DNA from: Lyophyllum atratum
Lineage: Eukaryota > Basidiomycota > Agaricomycetes > Agaricales > Lyophyllaceae
Length of the DNA: 64,000 nt
Assembly: GCA_014905825.1 (NCBI GenBank)
Contig: JACGCN010000012.1
Location: 62,001-126,000 of the forward strand
Direction of reading: 5' to 3'
Both the position numbers and the translations under genes were made by a program. A model generated the notes under the pieces. The model saw only the letters and a program-made list of their open reading frames with translations. It had not been told where the DNA came from and did not search any database. Position 1 is the first letter of the stretch; each line of letters opens with the position of its first letter. This document shows positions 26,398-37,612 of the stretch, piece by piece.

Positions 26398-26587
26398 GGC
26401 GCATCGAGGCCACGATGAGGACGGATCCAGCGGTGGGTCACGTCCTGTCACGCCAGTGCATTTCCCGTGTCACGGCTTTTGCGGACCAAACCCGAAATCC
26501 GGAAATATAGGCCGCACAGTTGGCCATTCAGTGTAGCTGCTACCCACCCCGGAACTTCACGGTCTTGCCCACCAAATCCCGTAAAAA
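26398..26587. promoter_or_regulatory. Short divergent promoter region, SRP9/ODC1
   Basis: Only 190 bp separate the ATG of SRP9 (minus) from that of ODC1 (plus), so both promoters and both 5' untranslated regions must lie here or extend into the genes. No TATA-like element is obvious. The assignment is positional. Confidence 0.5.
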
Positions 26588-28154
26588 ATGGCCGTCGAAC
26601 CGCAGAAACAAGTGAAGCGTCCGTCGTGTTCTTCTTGGACATCACCGTAGTCGTCCTAAGGCGTGTGCTTACCCCACAGCCCTCCCATTCGTGGCCAATT
26701 TTGCTGCAGGAGCAATCGCTGGAGTCTCGGAGATCCTGACCTTCTACCCACTCGGTGAGCTTCATTCATGCATCCCTTGGATTTTACGAGGGACTCAATA
26801 TCTCGACACTGCGCAGATGTTGTATGTATTGCCTTCTTCCCCGGATCACGTCACTTTTCCAACGAGACTCGGATATGTGGCATAGGTGAAAACCCGGATG
26901 CAACTGGAAACCGGGAAGTCCCAACATGGTTTGGTTGGTACGCTGAGATCGATCATCAAGGAAGAAGGGTGCGTCAGCTCGGACTCGTTCCCTGTGGACC
27001 GATCATCTGACTACATTCACCAGAGCTGGCCGGTTGTATAGAGGTATGTCCTCAGCAATCATGTTATATCCCCTTGACGTTCAGCTCTCTAGGTCTTGTG
27101 CCACCGTTGCTCCTGGAGGCGCCGAAGCGTGCTGTAAAATTGTATGCTTCGACTCTCTGGCTGTCACGCGATGTAGCTCATCGTTGCTCGCAGTGCCGCC
27201 AATGATTTCTGGGGGAAAAAATGGATGACCCTGACGGGAGAAAGCAAGATGACGCAAAATTTGTCAATCCTGACGGGTTGCAGTGCTGGTGCTACAGTGA
27301 GTACTCTGCCGCCATCGTCCTCTTCCGACTCTATACTAATTAATCCACAGGAAAGTTTTGTCGTCGTCCCCTTTGAACTGGTGAAAATTAAGTACGTGGC
27401 TTGGACCTGGATCTCAGCCTTTAACCTATAACCTCGACCCTTAGGCTGCAAGATAAGACGAGTACTTTCAAGGGCCCGATGGATGTTGTCAAACAAGTCG
27501 TCGCGAAGGAGGGTATACTGGGTCTCTATGCTGGCATGGAGTCCACGTTCTGGAGGTACAACCTGAACCCAACTCGGTAGTGAGAGTTTCTCAGAACGTG
27601 TTTCCTACAGACACGTGTACTGGAATGGTGGTTACTTCGGTTGTATCTTCCAAGTCAGAGCCCTCCTCCCGAAACCAGAGGTAGACATCGGCTGCTCTCC
27701 CCACGTACTGTCTCGAATTGACTCTGGTCTAGACTCAGCAAGCCCAGCTCATGAATAACTTCCTCTCCGGCGCTGTCGGTGGATTCGCTGGAACTGTTCT
27801 GAATACACCGTAAGCGAGATCTCCTTCTTCCTTAGCTTATAGAGATCTCACGACAACCTTGCCGACAGATTTGACGTAAGTCACCACAGTTGCATGTATG
27901 GAAGACAGCATTCTAACATACAATTGCATCTTCAGGTTGTCAAGTCTCGCATCCAGGGCGCAGCGAATGTACCCGGCGTTAAGCCCAAATACAATTGGAC
28001 ATACCCGGCTCTCGTCACCATCTTCCGCGAAGAGGGAGCGGCTGCCCTCTATAAAGGATTTGTACCTAAAGTCCTCCGACTTGCTCCCGGAGGTGGTGTA
28101 CTATTACTTGTTGTGGAATTCACGCTGGGCGTGTTTAGGAAAGGTATATCATAA
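26588..28154 (+). CDS. ODC1: Mitochondrial 2-oxodicarboxylate carrier
   Basis: Inner-membrane carrier of the SLC25 family exchanging 2-oxoadipate and 2-oxoglutarate, 296 aa. Thirteen exons join in phase: 26588-26618, 26680-26754, 26817-26821, 26886-26968, 27024-27043, 27093-27141, 27194-27296, 27351-27391, 27445-27555, 27611-27680, 27733-27809, 27869-27875 and 27936-28154. Two are micro-exons of 5 and 7 nt. The three repeats each keep the carrier signature: YPLDVVKTRMQLETG, VPFELVKIKLQDK and NTPFDVVKSRIQG. Family-specific stretches include LLLEAPKRAVKFAANDFWG, STFWRHVYWNGGYFG and LYKGFVPKVLRLAPGGGVLL, close to yeast Odc1/Odc2. The start is inferred from the 31-nt first exon with a GTCCGT donor. 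The rhodanese gene converges on its 3' end. Confidence 0.94.
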
Positions 28155-28346
28155 ATGGTATCATGGGAGAAGATGCTGACGAAGAACTCCTTTCTAGCTC
28201 TGGGTCCTCCCTACATATAATCATAGAATTATAGAAACGGATTTTCTTGTTGTAGACATGTACTGTTGACTGTAAGATCACTCGTTAGGTGGCATCAACC
28301 TCTGCCCGATGGGCTTTACGAAATATACGAGACATACCCAATCATA

Positions 28347-29465
28347 TCATACGATCGACCCTTCAAGCGACAGCAGCGATCTCGGTTTTCCCTTGCCGTC
28401 AACAGGCAACCCGGCATCCTTCCACGCTTGGTATCCCCCAATGACATCTGTCGCATTCAAGAGTCCCAATTGCTGTAGCGCAAACGCAGCGAGACTAGAG
28501 GGTGCTATCAGTATCATCGAGCTGGGACGGATGCCCATAACAACGCACCTTGACGTGTAACCTTCCTGGCAAAAGACAATTACCCGCAAATCGTACCTAT
28601 CAGCAATCGGAAGCCGCGGAGTACTCCGCGGGTCGAATCTCCACTCCAACACGTTCCGCTCGATGATCAACGAGCCATGTATACCTCCCTGGTCACGCTG
28701 AGCGACGGGGCGTATATCGACCAAGAACGTCGGCGCCCCGACTTGAGGTTCTCGGAGCTCATCGTAAGCCTGCCGGGGGGTGATGCGTTGAAGCTGGGCA
28801 CGGGCGTCTAACAGAATTTGGTCGATCCCTCGTGAGCCAGGGGGAGGCACCGTCGGGTCGATCGGCGTCCGCGCCGACTTGCGCACGACGTCCCAGAGCG
28901 CGTCGTCGTCGTACGTGGAGACACCAATCTCCTCAATGAGTCCTGACCATCGCCCTTCCTGCGAGAACCCGCCTTTAACGCGCCCGATGAATTTAGAGCT
29001 GGTGAGGAGGATGGCGCGCTGTATGAACTCCTCCTCGGAGCCACAGATGACTACTGGGTTTGGTTTACCGGATGAGGAGGTCCCGGTGGTGGCGATTGCG
29101 AAGAGGTAGTCGCCCAGGGCGAGCTGGTGTCGGATGACGTCGGCGACTTGGTTTACGAACATTTCGTCTTCGCTTTTTGATAGGGTTATGGACACGCCGA
29201 CTCTGACGCCTTAGAAAGAGTATAACCAAGTCATCTTACTATGCACTGAAGGTGATGAATGGGTCCATTTACCGTCTAAGATCTCGGATTTGGTGATGGC
29301 ACGCAATGCGACTTCGTGGGCCACCTGCAGTCTGACATCGTCCAGTGTTCGAAGAGCTGGTTGTCCTCGAAGTGCTACGGCACCACGGTACGCATTTTCC
29401 GAGGGCACATCACCATAAGCTGAGCCTTGGCGGGAAGATGATGATCTTACAGACCCTGATATCAT
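28347..29465 (-). CDS. Rhodanese-domain protein with unrecognised N-terminal half
   Basis: A 351-residue protein in two exons, 29465-29273 and 29209-28347. The C-terminal 130 residues are a rhodanese (sulfurtransferase) domain: ITPRQAYDELREPQVGAP, FLVDIRPVAQRDQGGIHGSL, then the active-site loop CQEGYTS, where the Cys would carry persulfide, and GGYQAWKDAGLPVDG near the end. The N-terminal half (about residues 35-185) is conserved-looking but not assigned; it has EILDGVRVGVSITLSKSEDE, QVADVIRHQLALGDYLFAIA, ILLTSSKFIGRVKGG and DDDALWDVVRKSARTP. No clear presequence is seen. Sulfur transfer is inferred from the motif only. The gene is convergent with ODC1 and divergent from FMP46. Confidence 0.83.
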
Positions 29466-29650
29466 GGATAGGTTCTCAAAGTCGACACCAGCCCCGTAGT
29501 CGCTTTGAGTTTAAAGAGCTTTCAATGATGGTATAATCTTGAGATAAGATGTTGCCATCAAGTCTGCTGCCGGGCCGGATTCATGTCGATGATCTCAGAC
29601 GCAGAGTGGCACTGCCACTGATCGCCGTATTGCCTAGTGAGTCGACCACC

Positions 29651-30250
29651 ATGTTCAACTCCTTCAAACGACGTCTGGTCAGTCATATTTGCACCTTCCA
29701 TGCCATTTAGCCTCATTACGTGTCATTCAGCCTGAGATATCCATATTGTAGGTCATTGAATCAATGAAAAAAAAGCGCGACGTGCTGATACCACGACACA
29801 CTCAGTCACCAGCCATCCTCGCCACCTTCGACAAAGGCCCTGAACCTCCTTCGTTCTTCGTTGTCCTCCCCGTATCCACCTGACCAGCCCCAGAAGCGTC
29901 CCTTGGACTTTAACCTTGACGTTGTGGAAGGGCCGCCGACACCCGATCAACTAAGGACAATACTGTCTTACCTGCCTTCGAAGAGTGTCTCGCCATCTAA
30001 TGCGTTTCTGTCAGCACATTACGCAGCTCCATTTGACTCCGAACGTCCCGGAGACGTGGGCTCCATCGCGAAAGCCGCGCAAGAGAACCCCTCCGCGCTG
30101 AAGTGGCCAATCGTTGTTGACTGGAACGCAGGGAAAGCCTGCGTCGGTGACCTTGAGTGCGTGAAGGGCATCTTGGAGAATTTGAGGAAGCGGAGAGATG
30201 GGGAGTTGAAAGAGGAAGAGGTTGACCAACCAAGGGGGTGGTTCACCTGA
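29651..30250 (+). CDS. FMP46: Thioredoxin-like mitochondrial protein (DUF1687/FMP46 family)
   Basis: Putative redox protein of the FMP46 family (found in the mitochondrial proteome in yeast), 162 aa. Exons 29651-29677, 29731-29747 (17 nt) and 29806-30250 join in phase. The spliced N-terminus gives a basic start, MFNSFKRRLPEISIFHQP, then SSPPSTKALNLLRSSLSSPY, LDFNLDVVEGPPTPDQLRTI and near the end ALKWPIVVDWNAGKACVGD, all in the order expected for the family. A Cys in the GKACVGD loop sits where related proteins have their conserved Cys. Mitochondrial location rests on the family and the basic N-terminus. It is 185 bp from the divergent rhodanese gene. Confidence 0.87.
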
Positions 30251-30909
30251 AAAAATGGCGAGTCTATAACCAAGTTTCGTGTGATATGACATTGTGTAAA
30301 TTAGCGCACACTCCCATTGGGCTCAAATAAGGTACGTGGGTGCATTGGTTTAAACGGTTGTCGAAGTCTTACATGAACTTTAGACATTTAGGAGGCCCAT
30401 TATGCAGGTCAAACCGCCATGTTAACGCTCGGATTAGCAAGAAAATGTGATGGAAGCAAGAGCGTTGTCCAGTACTGACTATAAACGAAGATAGGGCATA
30501 TTTCCTCCTCCACGCAAAGCAGTTTCTCTTAGAAGACACCCCTCGAATGGTACAACCTTGGGCTCCTGCGCACCCGGCGGCAGCTATCCAGCTGTGGGAT
30601 CTTGCTGACGACCAAAGAGAAGGAGGATATCGCTCATGCGCTGAATACGGTTTCATTGATACTGGTGCTGCAATAACACTCCATTCAAACTCTTGATTTT
30701 AGGTGAATTACATCTCCAAGGACGAACGAAGTCTTCTCGAGGTGATGTCCACGTTTCTGAGGACGGAGGATTGTATTTTCCTTTCTTCTAACCCTTTCTA
30801 CATCTCGAGGGGCCATGTCGAGCCCCTTTCGTGTTGATACTAAAGAACCATGGAAGTAAATTCGTATGGTTTCCGTCGTTGCAAACTTATTGTCTTCATA
30901 AGTAGGAAC
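30251..30909. other. Intergenic, no gene seen
   Basis: About 660 bp downstream of FMP46. No exon or motif is supported. It may include further decayed parts of the aldolase-like relic that follows, but I cannot align it by eye. Confidence 0.35.
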
Positions 30910-31199
30910 ATAGTCGATGAGGCTTCTCTATTCGCTGCTCTCGATAAAAAAAATCACGTTCAGCTGCTCATTGACAGCGTGTCAAAGTAATAGCAATTTC
31001 CAGCGCACTCTGATCAGCAAAGAGGGTGCAGGGCACAGCGCTAGGTTCATTCAAGACCCACATATTATGTATAACATTGTGCGTCCTGAAACTATATCTA
31101 TGCGACGTTCAAGCCTGTACTGACACCAGTAGTTATCTCTCATGACAGTCTCAGCCCGAGTACCACCTCGTTTACAAGATGAATGGTACTTTCTTGAAG
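30910..31199 (+). pseudogene. C-terminal relic of a class II aldolase/adducin gene
   Basis: This stretch matches the last two exons of the intact gene 1.4 kb downstream. It reads VDEASLFAALDKKNHVQLLI (compare VDEAAQLFTTLDKQCQVQLL), then stop codons and a frame change, then NFQRTLISKEGAGHSARFIQ and DPHIMYNI (compare NIQRNLIDREDAAFSAKIIQ and DPHVMYLN). The intron at the same place is kept (GTGCGT donor, ACAG acceptor), followed by QPEYHLVYKMNGTFLK and a stop. Everything upstream of VDEA is missing. It looks like the end of a tandem duplicate that has lost its body. Confidence 0.78.
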
Positions 31200-31431
31200 T
31201 GATTAATTATCTTTTGCAAAGTTTCTTTGTATCCAAAGTATCAGATCCGCGGCACTAAATCCGATTCCGCCGTTTCCTCAGGGGAAGGCCCGGTGACCCA
31301 TACCCCATGATTTGGCATGCGCACTTGTATGTAAGACGGTCAAACAGAAGCTTTAAATTTGGCATGCCCCTTTTCCTGGTTCTGCTTATAGTTCTCACGA
31401 AAGGCGCATCCATACTTATCCACGATCTACC

Positions 31432-32701
31432 ATGAGCCCCTCCGCAGACCCAGTCACTTCTGAGATGCACGGTCCCACTGACTACCTAGGTAATCCAAAG
31501 CATCCTTTCAGCAAGACATGGAGAGGCAGCGAAGATGGTGCTGTACGCTTGGATGGTATACCGAAGTTCGATGATCTCTACGCTGAACGTGAATGGATTA
31601 AGGTGAGAGAGTGTTCACCATGTTTGATTGAACGATAACGCACTCGGACTCTCTGCGGGCGCGCAGGAACATATGGCTGCGGTATTCAGATTCTGGGGCA
31701 AGATGGGCTACGGCGATGGTGTCGCCGGACATATCACAGTCCGGGACCCAGTCTTGCCTGGCCATTACTGGTATTAGCTATAATTATGTTCATGACGAGA
31801 ACTTAGATGCTGACTTAGACTTACTTGCCATCCTTCATCTAGGATGAATCCTATCGCCGTTCACTACTCGTCCATGACCGTGAGCGACATCTTGATCTGA
31901 CTCCTATTTCCAACGAGCCAGGGGCTTACGACTCATCCAGAAATCCAAACTTGTCCTCGTGAATCCAGAAGGATACGTTTCTCCCCACGGCGCACAACTT
32001 CCCATCAATGCTGCCGGCTTCTTCATTCGTAAGCCACTCCAAGCCTCGCTAATAATAACAAGGCAGAACCTCAGTGCCATTGACGACGATAGACTCCGCT
32101 ATCCACAAGGCACGTCCAGATATCCATGCTGCGGCTCATTGCCATTCGCTCCACGGAAAGGCCTGGTCGGTGTTCGGCAAGCCCGTGGAAATCACGACCC
32201 AGGACTCTTGCGCGTTGTATGACAACCACACAGTCTACGAGAACTTCGGTGGTGTCGTTTTAGCGACTGAAGAGGGTGAGAATATCGCCCGCGCTTTGGG
32301 TCCCAAGCACAAGACCTGTATCCTGCAGAATCACGGACTTTTAACTTGTACGTCCTACGCAGTGCCTTTGTCAACAACGAGTAATCGGGTTTTACAGTGG
32401 GACATACGGTCGACGAGGCTGCCCAACTTTTTACGACTTTGGATAAGCAATGTCAAGTACAGTTGCTCGTCGAGCGGGCGTCGGCCAACAACAACATTCA
32501 GCGCAATCTGATCGACCGGGAGGACGCTGCGTTCAGCGCTAAAATCATCCAGGATCCTCATGTCATGTATCTCAACGTATGTTTTATACTTCACTCGTGG
32601 GTACCTCGAACGAGTGAGACTGATAACCGGCCGTAATCTTATAGTTTCAGCCTGAATACCAACTCCTTATTGAGGAGACGAATGGTGCCTTCTTGAAGTA
32701 A
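31432..32701 (+). CDS. Class II aldolase/adducin-domain protein
   Basis: A 296-residue member of the class II aldolase/adducin family (zinc-dependent aldolases, epimerases and related proteins). Seven exons, 31432-31602, 31667-31770, 31843-31879, 31941-32028, 32093-32347, 32398-32576 and 32645-32701, join in phase. Landmarks: FRFWGKMGYGDGVAGHITVR, VLVNPEGYVSPHGAQLPINA, then the metal-site segment ARPDIHAAAHCHSLHGKAWS (His-x-His pair) and TCILQNHGLLT with the third His. These ligands make it likely to bind metal; the substrate cannot be told from sequence. Fungi carry several such genes annotated as aldolase/adducin, often near secondary or carbohydrate metabolism. A decayed tandem copy lies just upstream. 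Confidence 0.92.
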
Positions 32702-33483
32702 CCCAGAGTCCTCTCTCTGCATCTCCAAAAACGTGCGGTAGAGGATCTACATATGGTGTACATGTGCCTGTTCATAATTCACTGCCGGAATACAACTTGA
32801 AGTTTGTGGCTTTTGAACAGGCTGTGCAGTGTGGTGGGACACGGAAACTTCTTTTTTCTTCGCTAATCATACTATTTACTTTGTCCAGCCTTGTCTTTGA
32901 AATATCCATACGTCTTCATCTCGATTGCAATTTGCGAGATGCTCGGTATGTCAAGAACTGCGTCAAGAACCTGGGCAATAGCTTGTTCACGCGCGCCATG
33001 AATTGCTACATAGAGGTTGAACGGTGCACAAAGAAGAACGTGCAGTAATTCTATAGAATATGTTTTATGACAGTGCCATCTATGCAAGAATGTTTATCTG
33101 AGTTTCAGAAGCTCTTAAAGGCATTTGCTTTCCGAACTGTCATTACGCGACGCGTCTCGACGCGTCGTCGCAGCAATATCACGTGCATTTTCATATCTGC
33201 CTGAGCGAAGGCTGAATGAAGGCTGAATCCCTCCCCCAGTTTGATTTACCTAGAATGCTTACCTGGTTACTCCTAGCCTTCGGTTGTTGTATGAAACCCA
33301 GAGCCCGCGATATGAAATAGTCTAGGCCTACAACTTTGGAGACCTTCACGGATTGACACGGATTGACACCTGCCATCCACTAAATCTCATCTAAAAGCCA
33401 AGGATATGAAAAACCCAACGCACACTCACACAGCAAAACCCAGACTTCAGAGAGGCTATTAGTATCACGCCTATTACCGTACA
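32702..33483. other. Intergenic between convergent genes
   Basis: About 780 bp between the stop of the aldolase-like gene and the stop of VPS36. It must hold both 3' untranslated regions. No exon is supported. Confidence 0.5.
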
Positions 33484-35441
33484 TTATCCCTGCCCATCCC
33501 AAATATACCCCACAAACAAATTAGCCCACCACCTCACTTCCACACCTCCACCCGTTGCACCCCTAACAGCAGACGCTCCATCGTCTCTACAGATATCCCC
33601 ATCCACCTCCACAGCTGCAATCATCTCCGCCGACAGCCCAAGCGTAATGTCCTCCTCCTGCGCCACTTGCGCCGTCGTTTTAGGCCCTGTCAGTGCCAGC
33701 ATCCCGGAGAGTCGCGCAGAGAAGGCGGCGTGTGTGTAGAGGGGTGTGTGTAGCACGCTGAGGCCAGATGCGAATGTGCGCGCCTGTATTGGAGGCTCGG
33801 TGCAGACAGGCAGTTGAGGTAACACGAGGAGAAATGTTGAGGGCGGGATGAGAGCTGATGCATGTAGAGTCATTTTGCGTCACGAGAGGGTTTGATAGGT
33901 TGAGTGAGCTTACCGACACCCCTTGCGCGGTTCCACCCGCCCCATACCTCGTCCAAGGCGATGACCCCCCGATCCTTCATCATCCCCCCTTCGTTAGAAG
34001 GCGAAGACGAACCTTGAAGAACCTGTGCCAGCTCTCGCGCCAGCTCTTCGATCCATCGTCGCTCGTCTTTCATCATATCGAGTGTTACTGGAGCATTCGA
34101 CATCTGCAGGCCGAGCTGAGTCAGTGACGAACGAATAAACGTTGCCTCCTCTGGCTCAGTCGGCGAGACGAGAGTGGATGTCGATTGGGAATTGACAGAT
34201 GTGGATGCCGCGGTCAATTTCTCATTCAGCTCAGCCGCCAACCGGACCATGTCTTTTGCCTTCACCATCAGGGCCTCTAGATCCTGGAGCGCGTCGAGCA
34301 TACCAGTTTCCCGGCCCTGCGCAGAGTTCTCCACTGTCCGTAGGATACCGTCTACGAGGCACAAGGGTCAGCTCCGTGTTCCAAATATATGTTGACAAAA
34401 GGTTGGACGCACTAATTCCAGACCTTCCTACGGTGTTCCGATCAGGCAGTAGGCCTGGATCAGACCCCCTTGCGCTTGTACCGATCCCGTTCGACTGGGT
34501 TTGAAAATCATCTATCGCATGCGAGGTGACAGACGAGAAGGAAGCTCACCTCCCACATCTTGCTCTTCAGACTTCGTTTGAGCACAGCGTAGAATGCTTT
34601 GTCTCCGCCTTTGCGGAAGCTGATCTTCATAATCCGGGTAGCTGTCGGGTCTTCATTGTCGGATTCGGGAGAAGACGGTCGGGAGCTCGGGGCAGATTTC
34701 ATGACGCGTCGAGGCTGGCTGGGTAATTCGGTCAAGCACATCTCACATGTCCGTAATGATGTATGGTTAAGGAAGGTACATGCAGGACAAGCAATGGAGC
34801 TCGATCCGTCGGCAGGCGAGGGTACCAGGGTCGAAGATGATAACGAGAATACTGTCGATGAGGCGGCAGAGGAGGGTAGAGATGACGAGAGGTGTAGAGA
34901 GGTTCCGGAAGCCGTAGACGAAGGAACGGATGATCGGGGCACACCACATAATCCACAGATCTTGGCGGCCGCAGGACTCAATCCAGGTGGATTACGATAC
35001 GCGCAGAGGTCGCATTCCCAGCTCTCAAACCCCGCCTCCCCGTCGTCGACGGTGCCCTGACCCGATGTAGTGGAGTTACTAGAGACGTGGAGCGTGACTT
35101 TGGGGGACGACTTGAATAGACCAGCGTAGTACTCAGTCTGCGTGATGTATGAAAGATCCAAGGCGAAAGAGTGCTTGTACGGGTTCTTGGAGTCTATGTA
35201 GAACAATCGGTGTGTCGATACGAACACGGTGCCAGCTTGGTGGTTAAGCGATTTCTGAAGGCTGCGATATCCACGAAGACATGCAATGTCAATTGGTGCG
35301 GCGTGACACGACAAGGAAAGTACTGCACCCATCGTATATTCCAACGCCTTCTTGATGCGCGTAAACCTCCTCGTCATTGTATAGCAAGGCTTGGACAGGA
35401 ATGGTACCGTCGACGGATCTCGTGGTCCGGCGCAAGGCCAT
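33484..35441 (-). CDS. VPS36: ESCRT-II subunit Vps36
   Basis: Vacuolar sorting protein of ESCRT-II, acting on endosomes in multivesicular-body formation with Vps22 and Vps25; 571 aa. Exons 35441-35329, 35261-34550, 34494-34413, 34351-33914 and 33854-33484 join in phase. The N-terminal GLUE domain begins MALRRTTRSVDGTIPVQALL and continues GVGIYDGLQKSLNHQAGTVF, VSTHRLFYIDSKNPYKHSFA. It is split by two Npl4-type zinc fingers: WECDLCAYRNPP..ICGLCG and IACPACTFLNHTS..CEMC. The GLUE domain resumes with IMKISFRKGGDKAFYAVLKR. The C-terminal winged-helix region has DEVWGGWNRARGVALIPPST and ITLGLSAEMIAAVEVDGDIC. NZF fingers inserted in GLUE are typical of fungal Vps36 and bind ubiquitin. Confidence 0.95.
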
Positions 35442-36056
35442 ACGACGTATAGTGGAGGAGCCGCGTGAGATTCTTCACAGGATGTGTTAGAGTGGTGTCG
35501 AAAGCAGTTCCTGAGAATGGAAGACAGCAGCCGGCCAGCCCAGCGTTGGGCACGGTATGATATGATCCAGGGAATGCTTGGAAAGTCGTTATTACAAGAC
35601 GATTGTACCGTTTTCACGCGATAAGGAGGTATCTTAGTCTATAGATTCAAGCAGAGGGTTTGGAGTGCCGAGGTCGAGGAAGAGAGGATCTGGTTATGTG
35701 ATCGGCAATCAGCGCGCAGAGCCGTGAGCCACTGTAAGTACCCACGATCGACCGGTTCCCTCGATGCCTCTTCCCGAGACTTCTGCGTTCATGACTTCTA
35801 TACACCGGAAAATCCTGGCGCGTGGCCCGTGGGTCAATCTGGCAAAAGCCTTTTACTTAGAGCAGCTCGTTTTATGATGAACGCATCTCACGCACCCCAG
35901 ATCCCGACTAGCTTCTCTAGGTCAAGCCCACTGTCTAATATATTCTGGCAGCGTCCCTCGTTGTCTGAATCCTCGGTTGGACATGACGTGAGTTGAACTG
36001 CTATGTCCCAAGATAATGCCCTAGAACAGATCAACAGGAGTCGACCTTCGTGTTCG
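35442..36056. promoter_or_regulatory. Divergent promoter region, VPS36 and type I membrane protein
   Basis: About 615 bp between divergent start codons. Both promoters should lie here. An in-frame ATG at 36003 could add 18 residues to the plus-strand protein, but the ATG at 36057 directly starts a good signal peptide and is preferred. Confidence 0.45.
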
Positions 36057-37612
36057 ATGTTCCCTCGATTCCACCTGCTCGTCTTTTTCTACTGGAGTGT
36101 CCAGTTATCTCTCGGAGGGCAAGTCAATGTAACTGTTGACGATACCGACCCATCTATAATATACCAGCCTCCGGAGCTATGGCACGCTAGCTCGACGGTA
36201 TGTTCAGTATGTCTGAACCCCGACGTCAGAAATGCGTATCTCGGTACCTATCACGATGGTACCTATGTTCTTCCTGCGCCCGGCACAGACGATACAACGG
36301 CAGCGCCTACGACGGCGGGGGAGGCAGAAGAGGCGGCGGAAACAGAAGATGATAAGAAGGGGAAAGGGAAAGGGGGGCCAAACCGCAGGGAGCGTCGCCA
36401 TGCGAGGTCTCTTCCCCATCGGAGGACTGATCCTAACGATCCAGGATCTGAGGTTACAGTCGAATTCCGCTTTACTGGTCAAATACTTGTCCAATTTAAC
36501 GAATCTACAATGCGCTAACCTTTCTCGTCCAATAGGTACCTCGGTATATCTTTTTTCTATCCAGCCATTGGGTCTGCCTCTTGTGGACACTACTCCAACT
36601 GCGATGAACCTCACATTTAACCTCGACGACAACACACACGATACATTCCTCCATCAAGGTTCCGACGCAGCTACAGGCTACGCTCCTAACATTAATGTCT
36701 TCACCAAAACTGGCCTGACCGAGACTCCGCATGTTCTGCGAGTTAACGTCGGACCAGGTTCTGTCTTCCTCTTCGATTACTTGATCTACTCTCGGAGCAA
36801 CACATCTGATCCTACGACCCCACTGGCCCAAGATCTGCCCGTTCCAAGCGAAAGCGTCAGCCCGTACGTCTTATCTCCGTGTCATCCTCGGCAAATCCGC
36901 CTTCCTTGTCCTGTTATCTTGTGCTTCCATTTCAAGATGTGGCGTGATCTCAGCTGATCATTTGACCTTTATCAGGAGCACCAAACGTCGTAACATTGGG
37001 ACGTTCGCCGGCGCAATTGGAGGCAGCGTCGGGGTGCTTGCCATTATCGCACTGGGCTTGGCATTCAGCATCATACGGCGCCGGAGGAACTACGCGCGTC
37101 GCGAACGCCTCAGCCAAAGCGAATCTCTGCACACTAACGCCTCCGATGATTCACCACCAACGCACGGTCCAGCTCCCTTCGTCCCGAGATTTTTCCCGGG
37201 CACACACGTTCCTGCAGACCCGCCTCCATACGTCGAGTCGCTAACGGGGTCATCGGATTCCGTGCCATCGCACATAGCCCCACCCTCTATGCGATCGTAT
37301 GCTACCATACCACTCACTTACGCCGCGCACCTGGCACGCAGCCGGGACAGGTCTTACGCCGAGGTTCCTCCTTCGTCGCCGCCGCCGCCACCACTAGAGG
37401 ATACCTTGCCACCGCCACCGCCATTTGGCGTTGCGATCGCCTCGCAGGGACTAGCAAAGGCGTCAGGCGTCGTACCATCACAGAAAGGTTCGGCTGCAGC
37501 AGGTGAAGCTGAGGAACCCCATGAGTCTGATATCCTGGTCACTGACCCCTTGCTACCAGCACAATCCGTCGATGCTTCGGCACGACGCCATTCCCAGGAC
37601 ATATCTTCGTAA
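36057..37612 (+). CDS. Type I membrane protein of an abundant mushroom family, unknown function
   Basis: A 461-residue protein in three exons, 36057-36477, 36536-36863 and 36976-37612. It starts with a signal peptide (MFPRFHLLVFFYWSVQLSLG), followed by QVNVTVDDTDPSIIYQPPEL, a pattern I recognise from many mushroom genomes, where it marks an extracellular, possibly jelly-roll-like region ending near VGPGSVFLFDYLIYS. Within this region is an unusual Glu/Lys-rich insertion with a basic patch (KKGKGKGGPNRRERRHARS). A single membrane segment lies near residue 262 (AGAIGGSVGVLAIIALGLAF) with a basic stop (IIRRRRNYARRER). The cytoplasmic tail is Pro-rich, with runs of PPPPP. Ligand and role are unknown. 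Confidence 0.8.
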
